This document shows, piece after piece, positions 25,664 to 35,669 of a stretch of 64,000 bases of DNA; the stretch's first letter is position 1; every line of letters starts with the position of its first letter. Location: positions 1,488,001 to 1,552,000 of the forward strand of contig NZ_JAMBOK010000001.1 of NCBI RefSeq assembly GCF_023715585.1. Direction: 5' to 3'. This DNA is from Sporosarcina luteola. GTDB taxonomy: Bacteria > Bacillota > Bacilli > Bacillales_A > Planococcaceae. The translations under genes were made by a program, and so were the position numbers. The notes below the pieces were generated by a model. It did no database searches, was not told where the DNA came from, and saw nothing but the letters and a program-made list of their open reading frames with translations.

Positions 25664-26719
25664 ATGAAGAAGAAAAGGTTAACGTGGGTGGATGTCACGA
25701 AAGGGTTTTTGATGATTCTCGTTGTCATCGGGCATTATCCTGGAGAGCTTGATTTTCCGCTCGCGAAATATATTTACTGGTTCCACATGCCGGCGTTTTT
25801 CATTTTAAGCGGGTTGTTTTTCAAGCCGGTTCTCGAAAAAGGGCTTATGAAACCGACAATTCACAAGCGTTTTATGCAATTGATCGTCCCCTATCTGTTT
25901 TTCCTTGTCAGCATTACGCTGATCCGTTACGGGATGGAGATCAGTTCGGGCAATCTGGATCTTTCATGGTATCTCAATGATCTGTGGACGCTTGCCATCG
26001 GCGGTCGCTTTATTCGCGGAGCGTACGGGGTCTTCTGGTTTGTTACGACGTTGTTTTTCACTTATATATTTTTCTTGCTACTCACGAAATATTTCAATCG
26101 GACGAAGCAGTTCATCATTCTCGGCGTTTTCTATATCATCGCCCATCTCGAAAGCATCATCGCCATGCATGTCATCGGCGGAAAACCATCCGAGGCGGCA
26201 CAATCGATCCCGATGATTTGGAATATCGATGTCGCGCTTATGGCAATCGTCTACTTTGCAATCGGATATTATTTGAAGGATTTCTGGATGGATATTTCGA
26301 AGCGCGTAATGGTTGCGGCACTGCTCGTCAGTGTCACGGCGGTCCTGCTCGACAGTTTCAAAGTCATCGACTATCGGCTCAGCATGAAATTTTTACGGTA
26401 CGACCATTTCGTATTGGACCTGGTCATACCACTTTCATTCACAATTCTATTGATCGGCGCTTTCCAGTTCATGACGGCCCGGCTGTCGCTCAGCTGGCTG
26501 CGGAAAATCGAGCAGCACTCGCTGTCGATCATGTATTTGCATATTTTTGCAGACATCATTTTGAATGATTATTTCAAGTATGGCCTGATCGGATTCACTG
26601 CCATTGGAGTTTTCATTCCCATCATCGTTTCAATTTTAATCAATAAATTGCTGCCGCATGGAAAACTTCTGCTTGGCGGATTTTCACCGAAGAAAAAGTC
26701 AACACCAATAGCGACTTAA
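25664..26719 (+). CDS. Acyltransferase 3 family membrane protein
   Basis: 351 residues, about ten hydrophobic helices. The N-terminus, RLTWVDVTKGFLMILVVIGH, carries the family D-x-x-K/R-G and catalytic-type His; FHMPAFFILSGLFF follows. Such proteins O-acylate surface polysaccharides or lipids. The ATG at 25664 has GAGGTG 7 bases upstream. A convergent SGNH hydrolase-like gene follows; acyltransferase-3 and SGNH domains often act together, sometimes fused, so the pair may modify the same polymer. Confidence 0.87.
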   Translation: MKKKRLTWVDVTKGFLMILVVIGHYPGELDFPLAKYIYWFHMPAFFILSGLFFKPVLEKGLMKPTIHKRFMQLIVPYLFFLVSITLIRYGMEISSGNLDLSWYLNDLWTLAIGGRFIRGAYGVFWFVTTLFFTYIFFLLLTKYFNRTKQFIILGVFYIIAHLESIIAMHVIGGKPSEAAQSIPMIWNIDVALMAIVYFAIGYYLKDFWMDISKRVMVAALLVSVTAVLLDSFKVIDYRLSMKFLRYDHFVLDLVIPLSFTILLIGAFQFMTARLSLSWLRKIEQHSLSIMYLHIFADIILNDYFKYGLIGFTAIGVFIPIIVSILINKLLPHGKLLLGGFSPKKKSTPIAT

Positions 26720-26756
26720 AAAGCTGAACCTCCTAACAAGAGGTTCAGCTTTTTTC
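26719..26756. terminator. Bidirectional terminator between convergent genes
   Basis: AAGCTGAACCTC/GAGGTTCAGCTT stem with flanking A and T runs. Confidence 0.92.
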
Positions 26757-26766
26757 ATACAAATCG

Positions 26767-27474
26767 TCATCTTGAACGGAGCCTGTCCACCCAAACTTCA
26801 TATCCTTTCCCATTCAAATGCAATCCATCAACCGTGAACTTCTTATCCAGCTGCCCGTTCTTATCAGTAAAACTCAGATGCAGGTCGATATACTCAATTC
26901 CGTTTTCATCCGCAATCCGCTGTAAAATTTCGTTGAACCGCTTTACTTTTTCATTCGTTACTTCATTCCCGAAAAGGCCGTTATTCACCGGCAGGATTGA
27001 TTGAATGAAAAGCTGGGTTTCCTTCCCTTCAAAAGAGTCGACAATCTTATTGACACGTTTTTCAAAGTCCTTAATGTCGGTTCGATAACGGATATCATTG
27101 ACCCCAATCATCAAATACGCCTCTCTCGGATTCCGGTCCACGACTTCCCCGATCCGGTCCAACACACCCTTCGCTACGTCATTCCGGATTCCCCGATTCA
27201 ATACAACCTCGGCAGGGAAATACTCCTGGAACTCCCCGTAATCGGTAATGCTGTCACCGATGAACACCTTATCCACATCACTCGCAGTGGACTGCTCAAA
27301 AACACTCTTTTTTGTAAAATAATATGCAGAATCCCTTTTCACAGGAGGCGTGTTTTGCATTTTCGTCTTTACAAACTCAATTCCACCAATCTTGTGCACC
27401 ACATAACTTCCCGTTCCGATCAACAGGACATTTACTACTAATGATATTGCCAATAAAACATTTGCTTTTTCCAA
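26767..27474 (-). CDS. SGNH/GDSL hydrolase, membrane-anchored
   Basis: About 235 residues. An N-terminal helix (NVLLAISLVVNVLLIGTGSY) places the enzyme outside. SGNH blocks: DKVFIGDSITDYGEF (nucleophile Ser), NRGIRND (Gly), YLMIGVNDIR (Asn) and VDGLHLNGKGY (Asp/His). It is probably an esterase or acetyl-transfer partner for a surface glycan. The TTG at 27474 has AGGAG 8 bases upstream; the GTG at 27483 overlaps it. It is convergent with the acyltransferase gene. Confidence 0.87.
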   Translation of the reverse strand: MEKANVLLAISLVVNVLLIGTGSYVVHKIGGIEFVKTKMQNTPPVKRDSAYYFTKKSVFEQSTASDVDKVFIGDSITDYGEFQEYFPAEVVLNRGIRNDVAKGVLDRIGEVVDRNPREAYLMIGVNDIRYRTDIKDFEKRVNKIVDSFEGKETQLFIQSILPVNNGLFGNEVTNEKVKRFNEILQRIADENGIEYIDLHLSFTDKNGQLDKKFTVDGLHLNGKGYEVWVDRLRSR

Positions 27475-27608
27475 TCTAGACACTCCTGTTCTTCCTCAAT
27501 AAATCTTGCTATACCCCGATTTGAATGGAAAATAACCGTAAAAGATGAAACCTATTTCATAATAGGCCGTAAGCATATACAATGGTTGTTTATAGGAGGG
27601 ATATATTA

Positions 27609-28625
27609 ATGCCATCTAAAATAACAAATTTATTCACTGGTATAGGATGTAGTACACCAATTTTTGGCTTAATTTTGCTTGGGTATTTCTTCTATAACCG
27701 ATCCTTCATGCTTGGCATCGGCGCATTGGTCTTATGTTTCTTGGCTGGCGTACTAGTTCTCGTAATCGTATCGCAAGTTGAAGATAAACGTAAAAAAACA
27801 CAGACGGAATTCCTTCAAACCTTCCAACCTGACCAATTCAATAGCAACAGACATAAATCCTTCACCTCTGACGATTTATTATCTAAAATCGCACTTGATG
27901 AGCAGCGGGAGAAGATCTATTTATGGATGCCGGACTTGTATAAAGATGTAAAAGTCACAAAAGCCTATATGAATATGCCTTACATAATTAAAACCTATAA
28001 CTATTCCGATATACTGGCAGTGAACCTCAAAGAAGATAATTATGAAACTGCATCGTTTCAAAGAGATACGCATTTCGCCAACTTCCTAGTGAATAAAGTG
28101 AAAGAGGAAGAGGCAGCTGCGGGCTCTCCAGCCAATCAACCTATAGATAAAATTACTTCAATGGATCTTGAAATCATCGTTGACGACAATACGAACCCGA
28201 GACACCTCATTCGTTTTTATTATGCTCCTTACACCCCTTTACGAAAAGACTCACTTGGCTATGCAGCACATGTAAAAGAGCGCCAGGAATGGTTTACAAG
28301 GTTGAAAACCATTATCGAACAGCAGAACGCCGCTACACAGGAAGTTGAAAGCCCGATTAAAACGCTTGAGTCCCCTATTCATGCGGGAACTTCGAGACCG
28401 GTTGCTATGCAAAAAGAGACGCGACTTACGGTGGAAGTCGACATGGACCGATACGCAATGTCATTGCATGATCACACGGAGAAGAATGCGGAAGAAAACC
28501 CGGAAATCAACGTAGCCGAGCCCCAGCATGAACAAGAGATCGTCAAACCCACATCATACTTCGAACAACTTCTGGAGAAAAACAGAAGACAGCTCCGCGG
28601 CGACTACACCGACGAAGAAAAGTAA
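27609..28625 (+). CDS. Membrane protein of unknown function
   Basis: 338 residues. Two adjacent helices (FGLILLGYFFYNRSFMLGIG and the following LVLCFLAGVLVLVIV), then a cytosolic domain of about 270 residues with a PH-like segment (KIYLWMPDLYKDVKVTKAYM; TYNYSDILAVNLKED) and an acidic tail. The ATG at 27609 follows AGGAGGG; the upstream TTG at 27582 has no site. Not recognised; a surface-associated scaffold is possible. Element R4 lies 30 bases behind the stop. Confidence 0.65.
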   Translation: MPSKITNLFTGIGCSTPIFGLILLGYFFYNRSFMLGIGALVLCFLAGVLVLVIVSQVEDKRKKTQTEFLQTFQPDQFNSNRHKSFTSDDLLSKIALDEQREKIYLWMPDLYKDVKVTKAYMNMPYIIKTYNYSDILAVNLKEDNYETASFQRDTHFANFLVNKVKEEEAAAGSPANQPIDKITSMDLEIIVDDNTNPRHLIRFYYAPYTPLRKDSLGYAAHVKERQEWFTRLKTIIEQQNAATQEVESPIKTLESPIHAGTSRPVAMQKETRLTVEVDMDRYAMSLHDHTEKNAEENPEINVAEPQHEQEIVKPTSYFEQLLEKNRRQLRGDYTDEEK

Positions 28626-28655
28626 GCCGAAATTGAGCGGGTGCCTAATTGTGTC

Positions 28656-28801
28656 GGTGCCTGTGCATGGTGCAATTATGACAATTCATATCAGTGAATA
28701 AAAACACGGAAATCGCCAATCAAGTTGTTGACTTGATTGGCTTTTCATTTTTTCTTATGCAATTGTAGTGCATTATCTGAATTGTTTTCTACACAGGCAC
28801 C
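28656..28801 (+). repeat. RAYT-associated palindromic element R4, single unit
   Basis: The central stem pairs GCCAATCAAG with CTTGATTGGC and is followed by TTTTCATTTTTT. A GGTGCCT satellite lies 16 bases outside at 28640. Confidence 0.9.
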
Positions 28802-28940
28802 GAAACTATTCCGAATAGTCTAATGACAAACAGACACAAAAGTCTATTTAGTGATAGTATTTTCATATTTTTGTAGGTATAATGAGATAGTAATATTCTT
28901 TTTGTTTTTACTACTTTGGATTCAGTCAGGGGGAAGTTCT

Positions 28941-30716
28941 TTGTTTAGGCAAAAGGGAAGCGTTCGGAAGAAAATTATTCTAGGGACATTGATTCCTATT
29001 TATCTTCTAACGATGCTGTTCGGCTTTGTGTTTTATTTCACGTCGATGCGCATTGTGGAAGTGAATGTCATGCCGGAGTTCGAAAAATCGCTGAACTCGG
29101 CGATGGATGACGTGAAGGAGAAAGTGACGGGGCGTCTCGTCAATCGCGCTTTGAAAGATAAGAATGCACATAACCAGCTTATGAACATCATCAATGGCGT
29201 GAAGAAGAAGAACGGCGTGGAGAACATTTCGATACATAGCAAAGTGGATGGACAGGACATGTTGCTAGCCTTCTCGGATTCCACGGATTATTTAGTGCAG
29301 CAGTCATTCAATGCTGATCATAACCGGGCACTGGATAAGGCCGAGCCGTTGTTCAGCGGCGTCTACAAAGATGGCAGCGGGGTTCATAAGTCTCTTTATT
29401 ACCCGATTCCAGAGTCGGATACGGTACTCGTTGTGAGCCAGGATGCTTCGTCAATCACTGATCTGCAAAGGACAATCATCATTGTGAGCATTGCCCTTAT
29501 TGTACTCGGCAGCATCCTTGGTGTCGCAATTCCTTCCATTATATCTAGAAAGATCACGCAGCCGCTTCAGGAATTGGTCCGTTTCACCGATGTCATTGCG
29601 CAAGGCGACTTGACGCAAACGGTTCAATTGAATAGTAAGGATGAAATCGGCCGGCTTGCTCACAGCTTCAATCATATGAAAAATGAACTGAGCGGCATGA
29701 TTAAACATGTAAATGTTGCGGCGGACAATGTTGTTAACTCGTCCAGTGAATTGGCGTACAGCGCGGAGCAGATGAGTGACGTCGTAAATCAGTCGACTGT
29801 TGCGACGCAGGAAGTATCCACTGCAAGTGAATCGCTTTCCGTAGCTGCAAATCAAAATTTGACGGCACTCGAACAGATTACAACGGGAATTCAAGACATC
29901 GCGGACTCCACTTCGAAAGTGGCGGAAGAAACGTCGGAAGTTTCAGAAGCGGCTGAGCAAGGCAGACAGCTTATCACCGACTCAATTGAAGGCATCCATA
30001 CGATCAATCAGTCCGTGCAGGCATCAATGAAAATTACGGAAACGATGCATATCCGTTCATCTGAAATTGAAAAGATCATCGGCATGATTACCGATATTTC
30101 CGGTCAGATCAACCTTCTCGCCTTGAACGCAGCCATCGAAGCGGCTCGCGCGGGAGATGCAGGCAAAGGTTTCAGTGTTGTAGCGAGTGAAGTGCGCAAT
30201 TTGGCGGAGCAATCAGCCGCTTCGGCGAAGCAGATCCGCGGGCTTATCACTGAAATGCAGAACGGTTCCCGTCAATCTGTCGAGGCGATGGCCCAAGTAT
30301 ATTCAGATGTTGAACGCGAAACGACCATCGTCAATGATGCCGGCAAAACATTCGGCAGTATTATGGCAAAAATCGCGAATATCTCGGATAACGTCCAGTC
30401 CGTTTCCGCTACAGTCCAGGAAATTTCCGCAGGATCCCAACAGATTCTGGCATCCACCCACGATACCGTGCAGTCACTAGGTGTATCCTCCGACCATACG
30501 CAAAACATCGCAGCTTCCATGGAAGAGCAACTCGCATCAATGGAGGAAATGGTCGCAACGACGGATACATTGAACAACTTGGCAAATGAATTGAAATTGG
30601 AAATCAGTAAATTCAAAGTGGATGAAGAAGTGCCCGTTGAAGAAAATCAGATTGAAGAGATACATGAAACTCTCAGTGAAGAAGAGATCGTTCAGGACGA
30701 ACAATCCATAACCTAA
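28941..30716 (+). CDS. Methyl-accepting chemotaxis protein
   Basis: 591 residues. Helix 1 ([20 protein letters not shown]), a short extracellular sensor of about 140 residues (single-Cache-like), helix 2 near 180-205, HAMP ([20 protein letters not shown]), and a signalling domain with tip [20 protein letters not shown] and [20 protein letters not shown]. The acidic tail lacks a CheR-docking pentapeptide. TTG at 28941 has AGGGGGA 6 bases upstream; the longer frame from 28851 does not. The sensor is unrelated to that of the receptor at 23278. Confidence 0.93.
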   Translation: MFRQKGSVRKKIILGTLIPIYLLTMLFGFVFYFTSMRIVEVNVMPEFEKSLNSAMDDVKEKVTGRLVNRALKDKNAHNQLMNIINGVKKKNGVENISIHSKVDGQDMLLAFSDSTDYLVQQSFNADHNRALDKAEPLFSGVYKDGSGVHKSLYYPIPESDTVLVVSQDASSITDLQRTIIIVSIALIVLGSILGVAIPSIISRKITQPLQELVRFTDVIAQGDLTQTVQLNSKDEIGRLAHSFNHMKNELSGMIKHVNVAADNVVNSSSELAYSAEQMSDVVNQSTVATQEVSTASESLSVAANQNLTALEQITTGIQDIADSTSKVAEETSEVSEAAEQGRQLITDSIEGIHTINQSVQASMKITETMHIRSSEIEKIIGMITDISGQINLLALNAAIEAARAGDAGKGFSVVASEVRNLAEQSAASAKQIRGLITEMQNGSRQSVEAMAQVYSDVERETTIVNDAGKTFGSIMAKIANISDNVQSVSATVQEISAGSQQILASTHDTVQSLGVSSDHTQNIAASMEEQLASMEEMVATTDTLNNLANELKLEISKFKVDEEVPVEENQIEEIHETLSEEEIVQDEQSIT

Positions 30717-30719
30717 AGC

Positions 30720-30752
30720 AACACCGCCTATCAATTGATGGGCGGTGTTTTC
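30720..30752 (+). terminator. Intrinsic terminator after the chemoreceptor gene
   Basis: ACACCGCC/GGCGGTGT stem followed by TTTTC. Confidence 0.85.
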
Positions 30753-30787
30753 ATTTCATTCAACTTAGGTATGGTGCCAGTAGGTAT

Positions 30788-31067
30788 GGTGCCTGTGTAA
30801 GACACATTTGTGACTATTCATCCCTAATCATATTCATACAGTGAAAATTCAACCGAAGATAGACATGGTCGACTTCCTGTTTTTTGATTATACAATTGTA
30901 GTGTATAGTCTGAATTGTGTCGGTGCCTGTGCATAGTACATTTATGACTATTCAACCGTAGGAATAAAAATTCACTTTTGGAGCTGTTCTCTACTGGTAG
31001 TAGTGGGTTTCTAGTTTTCAATATGCAATTGTAGTTCATAATCTGAATAGTGTGCTGCACAGGCACC
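30788..31067 (+). repeat. RAYT-associated palindromic element R5, two tandem units
   Basis: Second GGTGCCTGTGCA near 30921; right end GCTGCACAGGCACC. The central hairpins are weaker than in other copies, and the upstream gene already has its own terminator. A GGTGCC satellite lies at 30773. Confidence 0.88.
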
Positions 31068-31084
31068 ACAAACTTCAAACCCAC

Positions 31085-31115
31085 CAAAAAAGCCCTGTAG
31101 TATCGACTACAGGGC
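31085..31115 (-). terminator. Intrinsic terminator of the M14 peptidase gene
   Basis: GCCCTGTAGT/ACTACAGGGC with ATCG loop; six T follow on the minus strand. Confidence 0.9.
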
Positions 31116-31125
31116 CATTCGAGTT

Positions 31126-33885
31126 TCATTTTTTACCCGCTCCGGGCTTAGGTGCCGGGGCTTCTTCCGCTGATGCAAAAATGCTGTTTGCCAGCATGCG
31201 GTAGTAATGTTTCGTATGGGCTCGGAATGCGAGATCGTTTGCGAAAAGTGTGATGGTTGCATCGTCCAATTGCTGTGTGAAGGCAAGGGTTTGTCCCTTC
31301 GCTCCTTCATGGCCTGGCCACCAACCGGCGACGTAGAAATCATCAGTGCCTTTCACTGTCGCCAACACTTCCGCTCCCTCAGGAACTGCGGTAATCCATG
31401 AACCTCGCGTTGTATAGAGGAGTTCATCTGGACGATAACCCGCCATTAACGGATGTTCCGCGTTGACCGCCGCCTTGATCAACCCTTCGTGTCCGCTTCT
31501 AGTCGTTTTATACTTAAATCCTTCCAGCAAGCCCGACTCATGGACCGCCTTCAACACGCTGTTGCCGATTCCAACAAACGTCTTACCGGCAAGCTCCTTC
31601 GGCAGATTCGAATCGGAAACAACGACATTAGCCTGTTCCTCGTCCATCAAGTTGAATCCTAATTCTTTCAATGAAAAGATCAATTGGCTGGATCCGTTGC
31701 TTGCCACTTTCGGTTCAGCGATCCATTTCAAATCAATTGCTTGGTAGGCAGGCAATACGGCAGCTTCGAACACGTACTTGTCCTTTAACGGAGCAATATC
31801 TACCGTCCTGACGACGAAATCGCCGACTTTGAATCCGAATTTTTCTTCTTGGACAAGTCCTACATGCTTGCCGTCCTTCAACAGTTCATTCACCAATCTG
31901 ATCGTATCGTTATTGACATTTTTCAATACTTGCATCGCTTTTCTTTCATCCAAATTGCTGGCTGGCACCGCCATTTCCGTCACTTGCTCGGTCAGCCCTT
32001 CAAGCACATCTTTCTCGCCCATCCTCACGTCGACGATATCGAATCCTCTCAATGCCGGGAAGTTTGTAACGACCGGATCGTACATTGCCTTCCAATCAGA
32101 AACGTCGTCACCTTTATAAAGCATTGCGTTTGCCAAGCCGCGTTTCGCCTGCTTCATCGGGACGACATAGGCGCCTTTCGGGTACGTCGTCGGTCCAATT
32201 TTGACAGTTTCAGTCGTGCGCTCGACTTTTACGCCATTGCGGAGCAAATAATCTACCATATTGTATACTTCTGACACGTTCTTCTGATTCAACGAGTCAG
32301 TCGGGAGCAAATAATAATCAGGGAAGAAGTTTTCATGCTCTCCGCGGACACGCCCGATTGATTCCCCCGCCGCATTCGTTAATAGCGGGTCCACCGCGCG
32401 ATTGTCTTCCCCTTTGACGCCCCTGTTGAAGATTTCTACCTGCCGTGCATACAAATCATCTTTATTCTCAAACACGTAATTGATCATACCGAAACCTGCG
32501 CCAACCATTGCATCATAAGCATCTTGGCTGAGCGTCGGCACTTCGACAGTATGGCCAAGCGTGCCGTGCAGCATTGAGAATATCGGAGTATAGGAAGGGC
32601 CCATATCATCCCAGCCGTCCTCATATTCTTCGGACGCCAAGAAGTACGACGTCAACCCCGAGCTGCCGATGCCTGCCTGTCCCATCGCATGTGCTTGCGG
32701 AATCATTCCTTCTATTAATAAATCATATTCGAAGTTCGGATTATGCGGAGGTGTTGCAGGCTCGATCAGGAACCCCTTCACATACCCGTGACCTTCCATC
32801 ATCGCAAGCGGCGTCCATTTTGCGATCACTTGATTCAACTGGATCGTTTCAACTTGCGTCTGATAAGCATTATCCCGATTCAAATCGAATCCGTTCGCGT
32901 TCGCCCGCGTGTTGTGGACACGGCCGTCCGGGTTATGCGAGAAGTTGAAAATGAAAATCAGATGGTCGAGCACCTCGTCCACATTTAAAACAACTTCCTC
33001 GTCTTCCCCGTTCTCATTCGTTTTCGTGAATGAAACCTCTGATTCCAATGCGAATTGCTTCAACAATCCCGTTTGGAAATCAATCCCTTCCACTTCGTCC
33101 GGGTGGATATTATTGAACCAAATCGGAATCTGGTAATCACCCATCGTCCCGTCTTTCAGCTTCGCTAATAAATCTTCAGGAGATTCAAGCGCAGCCGGCA
33201 AAGTGTTCTCCAAATAATTGTTCACCGCGTTCTCATCTTTCGCTAGAACGACAAGGTGCATATCTTTGCCTTCCACACTTTTCCCGGGGCTTTCATAATG
33301 CAAATAACGATCATTCAATTCGTTAGCCTCTATAAAAATCCGGTCGATCTCAGGCTTGATTTCATCCCATTCAAGGAATTGGTCATATACATTCAATTCG
33401 ACCGTTGTTGCAGCTTTCACTTCGTTTTCCGAATCAACTAACGCAAGCTCATAATCCCCAAGCAACTCCTTGTAGATGACCCGGATTGAGCGCGGCGATA
33501 GATCATCCGTACCGAACGGCAACCCGAATTCAAGTTCTGCTGAGATTTTCGTCGTGCCGTCTACATAATGGGGCTCTTTTTTCACGAGGATGAACGGCTT
33601 CCCGGAATACGATTTGGCTTCCGCATTCCATTGCTTCCATTCATCGAGCGCTTTCCCGCCGAATTGCAGTTCAAGGCCATCCAAATCAATATGTCGGCCA
33701 AAATCCGCCTCAATCGTCACATCTCGGATTTCCGTCAGCGACAATACCGACCGACTGACATCAAGTTCGACCGTATCGGCAACTTGTACCGTTTCAGCCG
33801 ACTGGACAGCTTGTGCAGATAGTGGCACTGCCGTCGCAAACATCATGAACAACGCTAAGAATCCAACTAAAAACCGTTTCAACAT
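31126..33885 (-). CDS. Secreted M14-family zinc carboxypeptidase-like protein
   Basis: 919 residues with a Sec signal peptide (cleavage near LSAQA). A beta-rich N-terminal region precedes the M14 domain (about 190-540). Zinc ligands are in NNIHPDEVEG (H-x-x-E); NPDG and GFDLNRDNAYQ follow, and a later His lies in MLHGTLGHTVEVPT. The roughly 370-residue C-terminal region includes a segment like glutamine-amidotransferase-type domains seen in large M14 proteins. It probably degrades extracellular peptides or wall peptides. No cell-wall anchor is seen. It is monocistronic. Confidence 0.87.
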   Translation of the reverse strand: MLKRFLVGFLALFMMFATAVPLSAQAVQSAETVQVADTVELDVSRSVLSLTEIRDVTIEADFGRHIDLDGLELQFGGKALDEWKQWNAEAKSYSGKPFILVKKEPHYVDGTTKISAELEFGLPFGTDDLSPRSIRVIYKELLGDYELALVDSENEVKAATTVELNVYDQFLEWDEIKPEIDRIFIEANELNDRYLHYESPGKSVEGKDMHLVVLAKDENAVNNYLENTLPAALESPEDLLAKLKDGTMGDYQIPIWFNNIHPDEVEGIDFQTGLLKQFALESEVSFTKTNENGEDEEVVLNVDEVLDHLIFIFNFSHNPDGRVHNTRANANGFDLNRDNAYQTQVETIQLNQVIAKWTPLAMMEGHGYVKGFLIEPATPPHNPNFEYDLLIEGMIPQAHAMGQAGIGSSGLTSYFLASEEYEDGWDDMGPSYTPIFSMLHGTLGHTVEVPTLSQDAYDAMVGAGFGMINYVFENKDDLYARQVEIFNRGVKGEDNRAVDPLLTNAAGESIGRVRGEHENFFPDYYLLPTDSLNQKNVSEVYNMVDYLLRNGVKVERTTETVKIGPTTYPKGAYVVPMKQAKRGLANAMLYKGDDVSDWKAMYDPVVTNFPALRGFDIVDVRMGEKDVLEGLTEQVTEMAVPASNLDERKAMQVLKNVNNDTIRLVNELLKDGKHVGLVQEEKFGFKVGDFVVRTVDIAPLKDKYVFEAAVLPAYQAIDLKWIAEPKVASNGSSQLIFSLKELGFNLMDEEQANVVVSDSNLPKELAGKTFVGIGNSVLKAVHESGLLEGFKYKTTRSGHEGLIKAAVNAEHPLMAGYRPDELLYTTRGSWITAVPEGAEVLATVKGTDDFYVAGWWPGHEGAKGQTLAFTQQLDDATITLFANDLAFRAHTKHYYRMLANSIFASAEEAPAPKPGAGKK

Positions 33886-34125
33886 CTCATCCCCTCTACC
33901 CTTTTTATTGCAGACTAATAAACTACAATAGTCTGACTATAACAAACCGGTAGACAGTTAGATAGCAATTCTCTTCGAAACTTGAAATAAATCCAAAAAT
34001 GCGCAGAAGGATTCAGGCCTTGAATACTAGGTATTGCCCTCACTTTAGAGATTCCATCTAAACAATCTGCAATTTTTACCAATTCCCTGTGCATAAGTGA
34101 TATGCCATCTTATTCTTTTTGACGG

Positions 34126-34404
34126 GGTGCCTGTGCACCGCACATTTATGACAATTCAAGTAAAAGTATATTAATACAACAGGAAGTCAACCAATGCCCG
34201 ACAAAGTTGACTTCCTTTTTTTCATTATGCAATTGTAGTGTATTGTCAGAATTGTGTTGGTGCCTGTGTAAGAGACATTTATGACTATTCAATACAAAGA
34301 ATATTAATAAACTAAAATGAGTGCGGAAAGTTGAAACGCTGAGATTACACCTTTTGAATATACAATTGTAATGCATAATCTGAATTGTTTGCTGCACAGG
34401 CACT
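34126..34404 (+). repeat. RAYT-associated palindromic element R6, two tandem units, upstream of the transposase
   Basis: Stem one pairs GAAGTCAAC with GTTGACTTC, followed by CTTTTTTT. Second GGTGCCTGTG near 34258; right end GCTGCACAGGCACT has one mutated base. The remaining DNA from 33886 to 34685 (about 280 bases between R6 and the transposase start) shows no other gene. Confidence 0.88.
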
Positions 34405-34685
34405 GAAAAAAAAACCTAAAAATGAAAATATAATTTTGCCGGCATATTGCTGTTTTTAAATTTGATTCCCCCGCTTTTTCGCAGTAAAAATTCATTTTTT
34501 CGTTTTCTGATGAATTCGGACAGTTGTCAGTCTATTCGTCTAGCGATATGGTTGGAAAAAATGAAAGTGGTGATGAGCAATCGCATCGGTAATTATTAGT
34601 GTAGGGCTGCTAGGTATGAAGGGTCACAAGGTTGCTGTTGAGGCAAATGTCCGAGTGGACAGAGATCATCGGGTGGGTGATTGAC

Positions 34686-35324
34686 ATGGCGAGGAGAAGA
34701 CGGTATTGGAATCCGTATGGATATTTCCACGTGACAATGCGGGGTAATAATCGGCAAGCGATCTTTCGAACTGAAGAGGATAAATTGAATTTGATGCGGG
34801 CTTTTGAATATGCGTACGAAAAGTATCCATTTTCCATGGTTGCCTATTGCATCATGTCCAATCATTATCATTTACTGATACAATCCGAGGTGGAATTAAG
34901 TAGTGTCATGGCCCGCATAAACCGCAGATACAGCGATTATTATGCCAAGAACTATGATCATGTCGGACGCATTTATGAGAAGAGGTATTATTCAAAACTC
35001 GCCAACGGACCGAGAGCCATCCTGGATATTAGCAGTTACATCCATCGGAATCCGATTGAGACGTCCGTCCGGATGGTGAAATCATTGGAGGATTACCGTC
35101 ACAGCTCGTTTCCCTACTACGTTGACGATAATAAAACGCCGCCGCGGTTCTTATGTACGGATCTTGTACGGACGTTTTTGCCAAAGCCTTTTGAAACGAC
35201 GAATCACGCGTACCACCTTTATTGCTTATCGTACAAACAGGAAATCGAGAAGATATATGAAGCGATGCCTTCTGAAGAATTTTTGGTGCCTGTGCAAGGT
35301 GTAATTATGACTATTCATGAGTAG
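34686..35324 (+). CDS. REP-associated tyrosine transposase (RAYT, Y1/HUH family)
   Basis: 212 residues. WNPYGYFHVTMRGNNRQAIF is the N-terminal RAYT signature, YCIMSNHYHLLIQS holds the HUH metal-binding His pair, and the candidate nucleophile Tyr lies in MARINRRYSDYYAKNYDHVG, followed by IYEKRYYSK. Such single-strand transposases act on hairpin-bearing REP sequences. The start MARRRRYWNP matches relatives; ATG at 34686. The gene lies between element pairs R6 and R7, and its last 13 codons (LVPVQGVIMTIHE) are the left end of R7. It is intact and the only transposase in the window. Confidence 0.92.
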   Translation: MARRRRYWNPYGYFHVTMRGNNRQAIFRTEEDKLNLMRAFEYAYEKYPFSMVAYCIMSNHYHLLIQSEVELSSVMARINRRYSDYYAKNYDHVGRIYEKRYYSKLANGPRAILDISSYIHRNPIETSVRMVKSLEDYRHSSFPYYVDDNKTPPRFLCTDLVRTFLPKPFETTNHAYHLYCLSYKQEIEKIYEAMPSEEFLVPVQGVIMTIHE

Positions 35325-35562
35325 GTATATAAATACTGCAGGAAGCTAACCAAAGAGTGACATGGTTGGCTTCCTGTTTTTAGAATGCAATTGTAGTGTA
35401 TTGTCTGAATTGTGTTGGTGCCTGTGCATGATACATTTATGACAATTCAATACAGTGTATGAAGATACAATTTGAGGCGGCTGAATTGTTGATACTACTG
35501 GATTCTTAGATTTTCTTATTCAATTTTAGTGCATTGTTTGAATTGTTTGCTGCACAGGCACC
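35285..35562 (+). repeat. RAYT-associated palindromic element R7, two tandem units, overlapping the transposase 3' end
   Basis: Starts inside the transposase gene. Stem one pairs GGAAGCTAACCA with TGGTTGGCTTCC and is followed by TGTTTTT. Second GGTGCCTGTGCA near 35416; right end TGCACAGGCACC. An extra GGGCACC satellite lies about 10 bases beyond. Confidence 0.92.
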
Positions 35563-35669
35563 GACTTTTGGGCACCAATTTTACTTAATCTTTCCTGTTT
35601 GAGCTGTTGTTTAACGGGAAACATGTTAAGACTGACGATATTAGTATTTAACGGATTGGAAGGATTGAG

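Noticed and set aside
31453-33931. Several plus-strand ORFs opposite the M14 peptidase gene
   Set aside because: They are antisense shadows of a well-supported secreted peptidase.
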